DNA of 64,000 nt, from NCBI RefSeq assembly GCF_011764445.1, contig NZ_BLPG01000001.1:5766001-5830000 (forward strand), written 5' to 3'. Below are positions 43,774 through 52,181 of the stretch, piece by piece. The position numbers and the translations under genes were made by a program. Position 1 is the stretch's first letter; each line of letters opens with the position of its first letter. The stretch comes from Phytohabitans rumicis. Its GTDB lineage: Bacteria > Actinomycetota > Actinomycetes > Mycobacteriales > Micromonosporaceae. Below the pieces are notes generated by a model. It saw only the letters and a program-made list of their open reading frames with translations, did not search any database and was not told where the DNA came from.

Positions 43774-46158
43774 ATGAGATTCCGCAGCTCAAATGTGCGG
43801 ACCAAGATCGTTGCTCTGCTTCTGTCGCTGTTTGCGCTGTGGGCCTTCGCCGCGTACGTCACGCTGCGCGAAGGGTTGAACCTGCTGGCCGTGAGCCAGC
43901 TGGACAGCGGCGTCTCCCAACCGAGCGAGCAACTCGTTCTGGAGCTCCAGGAGGAGCGCCGGCTCACGCTGGTCTACCTGGGCAAGCCCGGCCCGCCTCA
44001 GCGGGAGGCGCTGGACGCCCAGCGCGAGCGCACCGACGAGGCGGCGGCGGACTTCGCGTCGAAGGCCACGACGGGCGGCGTACGGGCGCTGGCGAGCAGC
44101 GAGCTGGAGCAGCGGATCGACGCGGTCTCCGACCGGCTCGCCGAGCTCGGTGAGAGCCGGCGGGAGATCGACGCCCGGGGTGGCGTCGCCCGTGCTGTCG
44201 CGGCCGACAGGTTCACGACCACTGTCGCCGCCGTGCAGCACCTCTTCGACGCGCTGGCCACCCTGGACGACAAGGAGCTGGCCAAGGACATCCGCATGCT
44301 CATCGGCCTGGACCGGTCCCGGGAGCTCATCTCCCAGGAGGATGCGCTGGTGGCAGGGGCGCTGGCCGCCGGGCGGCTCACCGCGAGCGAGCGCGAGCGG
44401 GTCGACCAGATCGTCGGGGCACACCGCTTCTACGCCGAGCTGGCCGGCGCCGAACTGCCGGAAAAGGACCGCGCCCGGTACGACGACCTGGTCAACGGCT
44501 CGAGCTTCGCCATCCTGCGCGGGCTGGAGGAGCGCCTGGCCGAGGCCGCCGACGGCACGACCGGCGGCGTGGACCCGGGGGAGTGGGACGCGGCGCTCAA
44601 GCCGGTCCTGACCCAGTACCGGGAGGTCATCGTCGTCGGTGGCGACGACATCGTCGCGCGGGCCATCCCGGTGTCCGTCGGGGTCGTCGTGCGGCTGGTG
44701 CTCGCCGGTGGTCTCGGCCTCGGCGCGCTCGTCGCCTCCATCATCATGTCGATCACCACGGCCCGGGCCCTGGTACGCCAGCTGGAGCGGCTGCGCACCG
44801 CCGCCTGGGACCTGGCCAACGAGCGACTGCCCGGCGTGGTCGAGCGGCTGCGGCAGGGCGAAAAGGTCGACGTGGCCGCCGAGTCGCCACCGCTCACCTT
44901 CGGCGGCGACGAGATCGGGCAGGTGGGCCAGGCGATCAACGCGGTGCAGGAGACCGCGATCCGGGTCGCCGTCGAGCAGGCCGAGCTGCGCAACGGGGTC
45001 CGGGACCTCTTCCTCGGCCTGGCCCGCCGCAACCAGGCGCTGGTCCACCGCCAGCTCAAGGTGCTCGACGAGATCGAGCGGCGCGAGACCGACGCCCACG
45101 AGCTGGCCGACCTCTTCAAGGTGGACCACCTCGCCACCCGCATGCGGCGCAACGCGGAAAACCTCATCGTGCTCTCCGGCTCCGTGCCCGGCCGCCGCTG
45201 GCGCAACCCGGTCCCGTTCGTCGATGTCGTACGCGGCGCGGTGGCCGAGGTCGAGGACTACACCCGGGTGGCGGTGCTGCCGATCGACAGCTCGTCACTG
45301 TCCGGCCGGGCGGTCAGCGACGTGATCCACCTGCTCGCCGAGCTGATCGAGAACGCCGCGTCGTTCTCCCCGCCGTACACGATGGTGAACGTCGGCGGGC
45401 AGAAGGTGGCCAACGGCTTCGTCGTGGAGATCGAGGACCGCGGCCTGGGCATGAGCGAGTCGGAGCTGGCCGCGGCGAACGAGCTGGTCCGCCACCCGCC
45501 GGAGTTCAACCTGTCCAGCACGGCCCGGCTCGGCCTGTACGTGGTCGGCCGGCTCGCCGAGCGGCACAGCATCGACGTGCAGCTGCGCCGGTCGCCGTAC
45601 GGCGGCACGATGGCGATCGTCCTCATCCCGGCCACGCTGGTGGTCGCCGAGCCGGAGCCGAGCGAGCCGGAGGAGGTCGCACCGTCCACAGCGGAGGGAG
45701 CGGAACCGGCCCGCCGGGTGCGGACGTACCAGTCGCTGCGCGCCACCCAGGACACCGAGCCGCCGGCTCCGGACGCCGAGGTCGCGCCGGTCACGCCGAT
45801 CTCGCCGGCGCCGGTCTCACCGGCCCCGGTCATCGCCCGGGTACGCGTCGCGCCGCAACCGGAACCGCAGCCGGAGCCGCACCCCGGTCCCCAGCCGGCC
45901 GCGCCCGTCACGCTGACGCCGTCCGGGCTGCCATGGCGGGTACGCCAGGCGAGCCTCGCCGCCCCGCTGCGGGAAAGCCCGCCACCCGGGGACGAGGACG
46001 TGGAGCCGCCGGCCACGCGTACGCCGGACCAGACCCGCAGCATGATGGCGGCGTACCAGTCGGCGACGCGCCGCGGGCGGGCCGAGGCGGAGCGGCAGCT
46101 GAGCACGCCGCCGGGGTCGGCCGATCCCGACGGTGACCCGCAGAAAGAGGACAACTAG
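43774..46158 (+). CDS. cvnA: conservon sensor kinase-like protein CvnA
   Basis: A 794-residue membrane sensor. An N-terminal helix (about 8-28) and a second one at about 305-330 (VVVRLVLAGGLGLGALVASI) enclose an extracellular nitrate-sensor-like helical domain. A cytoplasmic linker follows, with LFLGLARRNQALVHRQLKVL. The ATPase domain has LLAELIENAASFSPPYTMV (N box) and VEIEDRGLGMSESELAAAN (G box). The typical phospho-acceptor His is not evident in HxxxP/H-box form, as usual in CvnA. Residues after about 630 form a long Pro/Glu/Thr-rich tail. It heads the CvnABCD set, a membrane complex linked to G-protein-like signalling. ATG at 43774. Confidence 0.9.
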   Translation: MRFRSSNVRTKIVALLLSLFALWAFAAYVTLREGLNLLAVSQLDSGVSQPSEQLVLELQEERRLTLVYLGKPGPPQREALDAQRERTDEAAADFASKATTGGVRALASSELEQRIDAVSDRLAELGESRREIDARGGVARAVAADRFTTTVAAVQHLFDALATLDDKELAKDIRMLIGLDRSRELISQEDALVAGALAAGRLTASERERVDQIVGAHRFYAELAGAELPEKDRARYDDLVNGSSFAILRGLEERLAEAADGTTGGVDPGEWDAALKPVLTQYREVIVVGGDDIVARAIPVSVGVVVRLVLAGGLGLGALVASIIMSITTARALVRQLERLRTAAWDLANERLPGVVERLRQGEKVDVAAESPPLTFGGDEIGQVGQAINAVQETAIRVAVEQAELRNGVRDLFLGLARRNQALVHRQLKVLDEIERRETDAHELADLFKVDHLATRMRRNAENLIVLSGSVPGRRWRNPVPFVDVVRGAVAEVEDYTRVAVLPIDSSSLSGRAVSDVIHLLAELIENAASFSPPYTMVNVGGQKVANGFVVEIEDRGLGMSESELAAANELVRHPPEFNLSSTARLGLYVVGRLAERHSIDVQLRRSPYGGTMAIVLIPATLVVAEPEPSEPEEVAPSTAEGAEPARRVRTYQSLRATQDTEPPAPDAEVAPVTPISPAPVSPAPVIARVRVAPQPEPQPEPHPGPQPAAPVTLTPSGLPWRVRQASLAAPLRESPPPGDEDVEPPATRTPDQTRSMMAAYQSATRRGRAEAERQLSTPPGSADPDGDPQKEDN

Positions 46159-46580
46159 TGGTGCAGACGACAAGCTCCGTCGGTGACCTGGCGTGGTTGC
46201 TGGACGATCTGGTCGAACGGGTGGCGGAGGTCAAGCAGGCCGTCGTCCTGTCTGCCGACGGCTTACTCATCGCCGCGTCCCGCGACCTGAGTCGTGAGGA
46301 CGCGGAGCATCTGGCCGCGGTCGCGTCCGGGTTCCAGAGCTTGGCTCGGGGCGCCGGGCGGCAGTTCCGGGGCGGCAACGTGCGCCAGACCATCATCGAG
46401 ATGGACACCCTCTTCCTCTTCGTGACCGCGGCCGGCCAGCGCGCCAACCTCGCCGTACTCGGCACCGAGGAGTCCGACGTCGGACTCGTCGCGTACGAGA
46501 TGGCCATGCTCGTCACCCGCGTCGGCCAGTACCTGACGACGCCGTCGCGGTCCACCGTGAGCTCGCCCGACGGGAGGTGA
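46158..46580 (+). CDS. cvnB: conservon roadblock/LC7 protein CvnB
   Basis: A 140-residue roadblock/LC7-fold protein: LAWLLDDLVERVAEVKQAVV, LSADGLLIAASRDLSREDAE, HLAAVASGFQSLARGAGR and LGTEESDVGLVAYEMAMLV. In conservons CvnB associates with CvnA and probably modulates the CvnD GTPase, like MglB with MglA. GTG at 46158 shares a base with the cvnA stop; GTG at 46161 is equally possible. Confidence 0.92.
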   Translation: MVQTTSSVGDLAWLLDDLVERVAEVKQAVVLSADGLLIAASRDLSREDAEHLAAVASGFQSLARGAGRQFRGGNVRQTIIEMDTLFLFVTAAGQRANLAVLGTEESDVGLVAYEMAMLVTRVGQYLTTPSRSTVSSPDGR

Positions 46581-46583
46581 CCG

Positions 46584-46970
46584 ATGGATTCCACCGCGGC
46601 GCCAGACGAGGACATCTGGCACGACGACGAAGCCGGGCCGGTCGTCCGGCCATACGCGATGACCCGCGGTCGGACCGCGCCCGCCCGCGGCGAGTTTGAC
46701 CTGATCTCGCTGGTGGTGGCCACGCGCTCGGTGCCGTCCATCGCGGCCGGGTTGCAGCCCGAGCACATCACGATCATGCGGCTGGCCCAGCGTCCACTGT
46801 CCGTGGCGGAGGTCGCCGGCCACCTGACCCTGCCGCTCGGCATCGTCCGGGTGCTGCTCGGCGACCTGCTCGACAAGGGCTACATCCTGGCCCGGGAGCC
46901 GCAGCCGGCCACCCACATGCCACCAGAGCGAATCTTCAAGGCGGTGATCAATGGGCTCCGCTCTCTCTGA
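46584..46970 (+). CDS. cvnC: conservon DUF742 protein CvnC
   Basis: A 128-residue DUF742 protein with an acidic N-terminus, the box GPVVRPYAMTRGRTAPA and a winged-helix-like part (HITIMRLAQRPLSVAEVAGH, VRVLLGDLLDKGYILAR). It ends with MPPERIFKAVINGLRSL. The exact biochemical role in the conservon is not established. It starts four bases after cvnB and overlaps cvnD by 20 bases. Confidence 0.92.
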   Translation: MDSTAAPDEDIWHDDEAGPVVRPYAMTRGRTAPARGEFDLISLVVATRSVPSIAAGLQPEHITIMRLAQRPLSVAEVAGHLTLPLGIVRVLLGDLLDKGYILAREPQPATHMPPERIFKAVINGLRSL

Positions 46971-47547
46971 GACCTTCCCGGAGGGCGACCCCAACCTGCC
47001 CATGGCGATCAAGGTGCTGATCGCGGGCGGCTTCGGTGTCGGCAAGACCACGATGGTCGGGGCGGTCAGCGAGATCCGCCCGATGCGCACCGAGGAGGTC
47101 ATCACCGAGGCGAGCGTGGGCGTCGACGACACCTCCGGTGTCGAGACGAAGACCACGACCACGGTGGCCATGGACTTCGGCCGGATCACCATCTCCGACG
47201 AGGTCGTGCTCTACCTGTTCGGTACGCCGGGGCAGGATCGCTTCTGGTTCGTGTGGGACGAGCTGGCGCTGGGCGCGGTGGGCGCCGTGGTGCTCGCGGA
47301 CACCCGGCGGCTGGCGGCCAGCTTCCCGTCCATCGACTACTTCGAGCGCCGGGGCACGCCGTTCATCGTCGCGGTGAACTGCTTCGACGACGCCCCGAAC
47401 TACCAGGTCGACGACGTCAAGCTCGCCCTCAACCTGGACCCGGATGTGCCGCTGTTGTTGTGTGATGCACGCCAGGCTAAGTCGGGCAAAGAGGTGCTTA
47501 TTGCCCTCATGGAGCACGCCATGAAGAAGGCTGGCGTCCCAGCTTAG
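46951..47547 (+). CDS. cvnD: conservon GTPase-like protein CvnD
   Basis: A 198-residue small P-loop NTPase of the MglA/CvnD type. Walker A is KVLIAGGFGVGKTTMVGAV, switch II is LYLFGTPGQDRFWFVWDEL, and the base-recognition region is FIVAVNCFDDAPNY (NCFD in place of NKxD). It should act as the nucleotide switch of the conservon. The N-terminal start GTG/ATG at 46951 lies inside cvnC. A hairpin follows eight bases after the stop. Confidence 0.93.
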   Translation: MGSALSETFPEGDPNLPMAIKVLIAGGFGVGKTTMVGAVSEIRPMRTEEVITEASVGVDDTSGVETKTTTTVAMDFGRITISDEVVLYLFGTPGQDRFWFVWDELALGAVGAVVLADTRRLAASFPSIDYFERRGTPFIVAVNCFDDAPNYQVDDVKLALNLDPDVPLLLCDARQAKSGKEVLIALMEHAMKKAGVPA

Positions 47548-47554
47548 AGATGCA

Positions 47555-47601
47555 AGGAAGGGCCCCTGTTATCGCTTTATGCATAGCAGGGGGCCCTTCC
47601 T
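47555..47601. terminator. hairpin after the conservon (family E)
   Basis: Arms AGGAAGGGCCCCTG and CAGGGGGCCCTTCCT enclose an 18-base loop TTATCGCTTTATGCATAG, one base different from the loop at 23777-23794. One arm has C4 where the other has G5. This may be a bulge, or another single-base homopolymer loss. Likely the terminator of cvnABCD. Confidence 0.7.
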
Positions 47602-47613
47602 AACACTTAACCC

Positions 47614-47642
47614 TTGCCTGCGAGCGCGTGCGGAAGTACGGT
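47614..47642 (+). promoter_or_regulatory. sigma-70-like promoter of the amine oxidase operon
   Basis: TTGCCT at 47614-47619 and TACGGT at 47637-47642 are spaced by 17 bases. Transcription would start near 47649, at the edge of a 20-bp palindrome. The position directly after the conservon terminator and before the nine-gene operon supports it. Confidence 0.45.
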
Positions 47643-47650
47643 CAGCGGCA

Positions 47651-47670
47651 TTGCCGGAACGTTCCGGCAA
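47651..47670. promoter_or_regulatory. perfect 20-bp palindromic operator upstream of amine oxidase
   Basis: TTGCCGGAACGTTCCGGCAA is an exact palindrome. It covers the predicted transcription start and lies 10 bases before the GAGGAG ribosome-binding site. A dimeric repressor bound here would block the operon. No helix-turn-helix regulator gene is adjacent; the GntR protein at 62588 is the only DNA-binding candidate nearby but its likely sites look different. Confidence 0.6.
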
Positions 47671-47691
47671 GCCGAGGTGAGAGGAGATCGA

Positions 47692-49632
47692 GTGCGCACG
47701 CTCGGCCCCGGAGAGCGCCCCCACCCACTGGACCCGCTCGGCCCGGAGGAGATCCTCGCGGTCCGGGAGATCCTCGCCGGCGAGGGCGTCTTCACGGAGT
47801 CGACGCGGGTGGCGTACCTCGGTCTGGAAGAGCCGCCCAAAGCGGAGGTCCTCAAAACCGCGGGCAGTAAGCGCCGAGCCCGGGCCTTCCTCCTCGACCT
47901 CGCCACCGGCGAGGGCGAGGACGTCGTCGTCTCCCTGACCGACCGCCGGGTCGACGCGCGCACCGTGCTCGACCCGGTCAAGGACGGGCAGGTGCCGCTT
48001 CTCACCGAGGAGCACGGCCTCGTCCGCCGCGTCCTGCGCGAAGACGCGGGCTGGATCGCGGCCCTCACCCGCCGCGGGATCGAGCCCGATCAGGTGTACG
48101 TCGCCGCGCTCACCGCCGGCCACTACGACCTGCCGCACGAGGAGGGCCGGCGGGTGGTCCGCGTGCTCGCGCATCTCCAGCCGACCCCCGACAGCCTGCC
48201 GTGGGCGTACCCGATCGACGGCCTGGTGGCCTACGTCGACCTGGTCAAGGGCGCGGTACTGGAGATCGTCGACACGGGCGTTCTGTCCGTTCCGTCCGAG
48301 TCCGGTGATTACCATGATCCGGAAGTGTTCGGTCCGCGGCGCACGACGCAGCGGCCGATCGAGATAACGCAGCCGGAAGGACCCAGCTTCACCGTCGACG
48401 GCAACCTCGTCACGTGGGAGAAGTGGAGCCTGCGGCTGGGGTACGACATGCGCGAAGGGCTCGTCCTGCACCAGATCGGCTTCGACGACGCCGGGCGTAC
48501 CCGGCCGGTGGTCTACCGGGCTTCGGTGGCCGAGATGGTCGTGCCGTACGGGGACCCGAGCCGGGTGCGCTTCTGGCAGAACTACTTCGACACCGGGGAA
48601 TACCAGCTCGGCAAGCTGGCCAACGCCCTCGAACTGGGCTGCGACTGCCTCGGCGACATCACCTACTTCGACGCCACGATCGCCGGGGACGATGGGGCGC
48701 CCCTCGTCCTGAAGAACGCGATCTGCATGCACGAAGAGGACTACGGCGTGCTGTGGAAGCACACCGACCCGGCCAACGGCTCGCGGGAGACCCGGCGCCA
48801 GCGCCGCCTGGTGATCTCGTTCTTCGTCACGGTCGGCAACTACGACTACGGCTTCTACTGGTACCTGTACCTCGACGGGACGATCGAGCTGGAGGTCAAG
48901 GCCACCGGCATCGTCTTCACCGGCGTGTACGACGAGCGGGCCGCGCCGTACGGCTCGCAGGTGGCGCCGGGGCTGGCGGCGCCGTACCACCAGCACCTGT
49001 TCAGCGCCCGGCTGGACATGACCGTGGACGGCGTGGCCAACGCGGTCGACGAGGTCGACGTCGTGACCCGCCCGATGGACGCGGCCAACCCGTACGGCAA
49101 CGCCTTCGGCCGCGCGATCACCCGGCTGCGCACCGAGAGCGAGGCCCAGCGGGACGCGGCCGGCAGCCGCGACCGCACCTGGCACGTCGTCAACCCGGCG
49201 GTCCGGAACAGGCTGGGCCAGCCGGTCGGCTACGCCCTCTTCCCCCAGGACAAGCCCACCCTCCTCGCCAGCGAGGGGTCGTCCGTCCGCCGCCGGGCGG
49301 CGTTCGCCACCCGGCATCTCTGGGTCACCCGGTACGACCCGAGCGAGCGCTACCCGGCCGGCGACCTGGTGAACCAGCACCCGGGCGGCGCCGGGCTACC
49401 CCGCTACGCCGCCGCCGACCGCGACATCGACGGCCAGGACATCGTGCTCTGGCACACGTTCGGGCTCACCCATTTCCCGCGGCCGGAGGACTGGCCGGTC
49501 ATGCCCGTCGACACCTGTGGATTCACGCTGCGCCCGGTCGGGTTCTTCGACCGCAACCCGACGCTCGACGTCCCCCGACCACGGCCGGCTGCTGTGGCGG
49601 CTCCTCCTGCCAGTGCCCCCATTAGGAGATGA
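47692..49632 (+). CDS. copper-containing primary amine oxidase
   Basis: A 646-residue topaquinone amine oxidase that converts primary amines to aldehydes with release of NH3 and H2O2. The TPQ precursor is Tyr384 in the consensus NYD of VTVGNYDYGFYWYLY. The catalytic base Asp lies in WQNYFDTGEYQLG, and two copper His are in YHQHLFSARLD; the third is expected in LWHTFGLTHFPR. The numbering is close to that of Arthrobacter phenylethylamine oxidase. There is no signal peptide, so it is cytoplasmic. GTG at 47692 has GAGGAG at five bases. It is the first gene of a nine-gene operon. Confidence 0.95.
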   Translation: MRTLGPGERPHPLDPLGPEEILAVREILAGEGVFTESTRVAYLGLEEPPKAEVLKTAGSKRRARAFLLDLATGEGEDVVVSLTDRRVDARTVLDPVKDGQVPLLTEEHGLVRRVLREDAGWIAALTRRGIEPDQVYVAALTAGHYDLPHEEGRRVVRVLAHLQPTPDSLPWAYPIDGLVAYVDLVKGAVLEIVDTGVLSVPSESGDYHDPEVFGPRRTTQRPIEITQPEGPSFTVDGNLVTWEKWSLRLGYDMREGLVLHQIGFDDAGRTRPVVYRASVAEMVVPYGDPSRVRFWQNYFDTGEYQLGKLANALELGCDCLGDITYFDATIAGDDGAPLVLKNAICMHEEDYGVLWKHTDPANGSRETRRQRRLVISFFVTVGNYDYGFYWYLYLDGTIELEVKATGIVFTGVYDERAAPYGSQVAPGLAAPYHQHLFSARLDMTVDGVANAVDEVDVVTRPMDAANPYGNAFGRAITRLRTESEAQRDAAGSRDRTWHVVNPAVRNRLGQPVGYALFPQDKPTLLASEGSSVRRRAAFATRHLWVTRYDPSERYPAGDLVNQHPGGAGLPRYAAADRDIDGQDIVLWHTFGLTHFPRPEDWPVMPVDTCGFTLRPVGFFDRNPTLDVPRPRPAAVAAPPASAPIRR

Positions 49633-49636
49633 TTTC

Positions 49637-51247
49637 GTGCGCCACCCCCTTTTGACCGGCGGCGTCGTGGCCGCTCTGCTCGCCACTTCGGCCTGTTCGG
49701 CCCCGCCGGCGTCCGCGCCGGCCACGAGCAACACCAAGCCGGGGTACGTCTCCGTCGTCGACGAGAAGCTGCCGTCCGGCGGCACGTTGAGTTTGGAGTT
49801 GCCCCTCGACATCGCCGGCGCGACCGGGTTCGACCCGCAGGTGGCGGACGTCGCCTCGTCCTGGCAACTGCTCTCCCTGGTGTACGAGACGCTGGTCACC
49901 GTCGGCGCCGACTTCTCGGTGCAGCCGGCCCTCGCCGAGAGCTGGGAGACGCCGACCCCCACCACGTACGTCTTCCACCTGCGCGAGGGCGTGAAGTTCT
50001 CGAACGGGCGGGCGATGACCGCGGACGACGTGGTCGGCAGCCTCAAGCGGCTGCTCGCCTCGCAGTCGGTGTGGCGGGGCCAGCTCGGACCGGTCAAGGA
50101 CGTGACGAAGACCGACGACAAGACGGTCACCGTCACGCTGTCCGAGGCGTACACGCCGTTCCTGGCGGCGCTGGCGAACGTCCCGGCCGCGATCCTGCCG
50201 ATGAAGGAGATCGACGACAAGTCGGTGGACATCACGAAGGCGATGCTCGGCACCGGCCCGTTCAAGGTCTCCGCCCACCGCCAGGACGTGTCGTGGAGCT
50301 TCGCCCGCAACGACCAGTACTGGGCGTCCGGCAAGCCGTCGCTGGCCGGCGTCGAGGTGACGATCGCGCCGGAGGAGGCGGCCCGGGTCGCCTCGCTGCA
50401 GAACGGCAAGGCGTCCGTCGCCACGCTCGGCAACGTCGACTCCCGCACCATGCTGGCCGGGGCGTCCAATGTGGAGGTCCTGACCCAGGCGACCACCGAC
50501 TTCTACTACCTGATGCTCAACACCCAGGCGCCGAACTCGAAGTTCGCCGACCCGCGGGTGCGCAAGGCCATCAACATCGCCACCAGCCGTACCCGGATCG
50601 CGGACATCGCGCTCGGCGGCCAGGGCAAGGCGACGGCCGTCACCCCGGTCGGGCTGCCCGGCTCCTGCGACCCGGCGAAGCTGCCGTCGGCGACCGCGAG
50701 CCAGGACGAGGCCAAGAAGCTGCTCGCCGAGGCGGGCGCGCCGGACCTGACGTTCAAGCTGAGCATCTTCGCCACGCAGCCGGCGCCGGCGGTGGCCCAG
50801 GTGATCCAGCAGGACCTGCAGCAGGTCGGCATCAAGGTGGAGATCGAGCAGATGGACGAGGCGAGCTGGGCCGGCAAGGTGTACGGCGCGGCGCCGGCCA
50901 CCTTCGACGCGGCGCTGTCCTGGTTCGCGGGGTACGCCGACCCGGGCATGGTCACCAAGTGGTGGAACCCCGACGTGTCGTTCTTCAACAAGGGCTTCAT
51001 GAAGACCGACGCCGGCCTGAGCGGGCTGATCGACGCGGCCAACAAGCTCCCGGTGGGCGGCCAGCGGGACGCGGCGCTGGCCCAGGTCTGCACGAAGGTC
51101 GACGAGGACGCCCAGATGATCCCGCTCGTCACCCGGCCGTCCACTGTGGCCCTCCGCACGGACGCGGCGAGCGTGAGCCTGTACGCCGTCGAGGGGTACG
51201 GCAACCCGCTGCGGCTGCTGTCCGACTTCCGCAAGCCGGCGGCCTGA
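49637..51247 (+). CDS. Opp/Dpp-type ABC transporter substrate-binding lipoprotein
   Basis: A 536-residue family 5 solute-binding protein. The lipoprotein signal MRHPLLTGGVVAALLATSAC has its lipobox Cys at 20. The body has LAESWETPTPTTYVFHLREG and VKFSNGRAMTADDVVGSLKR, GTGPFKV, FADPRVRKAINIA and KLLAEAGAPDLTFKL, all usual for peptide, nickel or oligosaccharide binders. The ligand cannot be read from the sequence. GTG at 49637 follows AGGAG and lies four bases after the amine oxidase stop, tying import to amine oxidation. Confidence 0.92.
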   Translation: MRHPLLTGGVVAALLATSACSAPPASAPATSNTKPGYVSVVDEKLPSGGTLSLELPLDIAGATGFDPQVADVASSWQLLSLVYETLVTVGADFSVQPALAESWETPTPTTYVFHLREGVKFSNGRAMTADDVVGSLKRLLASQSVWRGQLGPVKDVTKTDDKTVTVTLSEAYTPFLAALANVPAAILPMKEIDDKSVDITKAMLGTGPFKVSAHRQDVSWSFARNDQYWASGKPSLAGVEVTIAPEEAARVASLQNGKASVATLGNVDSRTMLAGASNVEVLTQATTDFYYLMLNTQAPNSKFADPRVRKAINIATSRTRIADIALGGQGKATAVTPVGLPGSCDPAKLPSATASQDEAKKLLAEAGAPDLTFKLSIFATQPAPAVAQVIQQDLQQVGIKVEIEQMDEASWAGKVYGAAPATFDAALSWFAGYADPGMVTKWWNPDVSFFNKGFMKTDAGLSGLIDAANKLPVGGQRDAALAQVCTKVDEDAQMIPLVTRPSTVALRTDAASVSLYAVEGYGNPLRLLSDFRKPAA

Positions 51248-51254
51248 CACCGCC

Positions 51255-52181
51255 ATGCGCCTCGCACTGTGGTGGTCCGGCCGGCTGCTGAGCTCAGCGG
51301 TGACGCTGCTCGGCGTGTCGATCCTCATCTTCGTCGCGCTGCGGCTCATGCCGGGCGGCTTCGCCGAGACCATCCTCGGGCCGTTCGCGACGGCGGAGCA
51401 GAAGGCCGAGATGGCGCAGCGGTACGGCCTGGACCAGTCGGTGCTCGCGCAGTACGGGCACTGGTTGTCCGCCGCGGTCGGCGGCGACTTCGGTACGTCG
51501 ATGATCAGTCGCGAGCCGGTGGCGTCGGAGCTGTGGGCGCGCCTCCCGGTGACCGCGCGGTTGACCGGTTTCGCGGTGGCGCTGGCGCTGCTGCTCGGCG
51601 TGCCGCTGGGCGTCCTGACCGCCGTACGGGCCCGGCCCGGCGGCGGCGGGGCGCTCGGCCGGCTCGCCAGCGGGCTGGGCGTGAGCGTGCCGGAGTTCGT
51701 GCTGGGCAGCCTCGTGGTGTTCCTGTTCTCCCGCTACGTGCCGGGGATCCCGGTGAGCGGATCCGTCGTGCTTCCCGGCATCGTGCTGTCCCTCTTCGCC
51801 ATCTCGGTCACCGCCCGCACCACCCGGGACGCGGTGTTGGGCGTGCTGGTCGAGCCGTACATCACCGCGGCGGTGGCGCGGGGCGAGTCACCGTGGTTCG
51901 TCATCCGGCACCACGTGCTGCGCAACGCCGCCGCCCCGGTCGTCACGCTCACGGCGACCATCGCGGCGTACCTGCTCGGCGGCGCGCTGGTCGTCGAGTA
52001 CGTGTTCAACCTCCCCGGGATTGGCTCGTACGTGGTGCAGGCCGTGGGCCGGCGCGACTACGCGGTGGTCCAGGCCGGTGTGCTGCTCGCCGCGACCGTC
52101 TTCATCACCCTCAACGCCCTCGTGGACCTGTTGGTCGGGCTCATCGATCCGCGGCTTGCCACCCGCCGGAGGACCGCATGA
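51255..52181 (+). CDS. ABC transporter permease (DppB type)
   Basis: A 308-residue permease with six helices. It has the usual opening LLSSAVTLLGVSILIFVALR and an early periplasmic loop containing AQRYGLDQSVLAQYGHWL. The EAA-like coupling loop is EPYITAAVARGESPWFVIRH. The late helix region is VVEYVFNLPGIGSYVVQAV. It pairs with the next permease, whose ATG overlaps its stop. Confidence 0.92.
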   Translation: MRLALWWSGRLLSSAVTLLGVSILIFVALRLMPGGFAETILGPFATAEQKAEMAQRYGLDQSVLAQYGHWLSAAVGGDFGTSMISREPVASELWARLPVTARLTGFAVALALLLGVPLGVLTAVRARPGGGGALGRLASGLGVSVPEFVLGSLVVFLFSRYVPGIPVSGSVVLPGIVLSLFAISVTARTTRDAVLGVLVEPYITAAVARGESPWFVIRHHVLRNAAAPVVTLTATIAAYLLGGALVVEYVFNLPGIGSYVVQAVGRRDYAVVQAGVLLAATVFITLNALVDLLVGLIDPRLATRRRTA

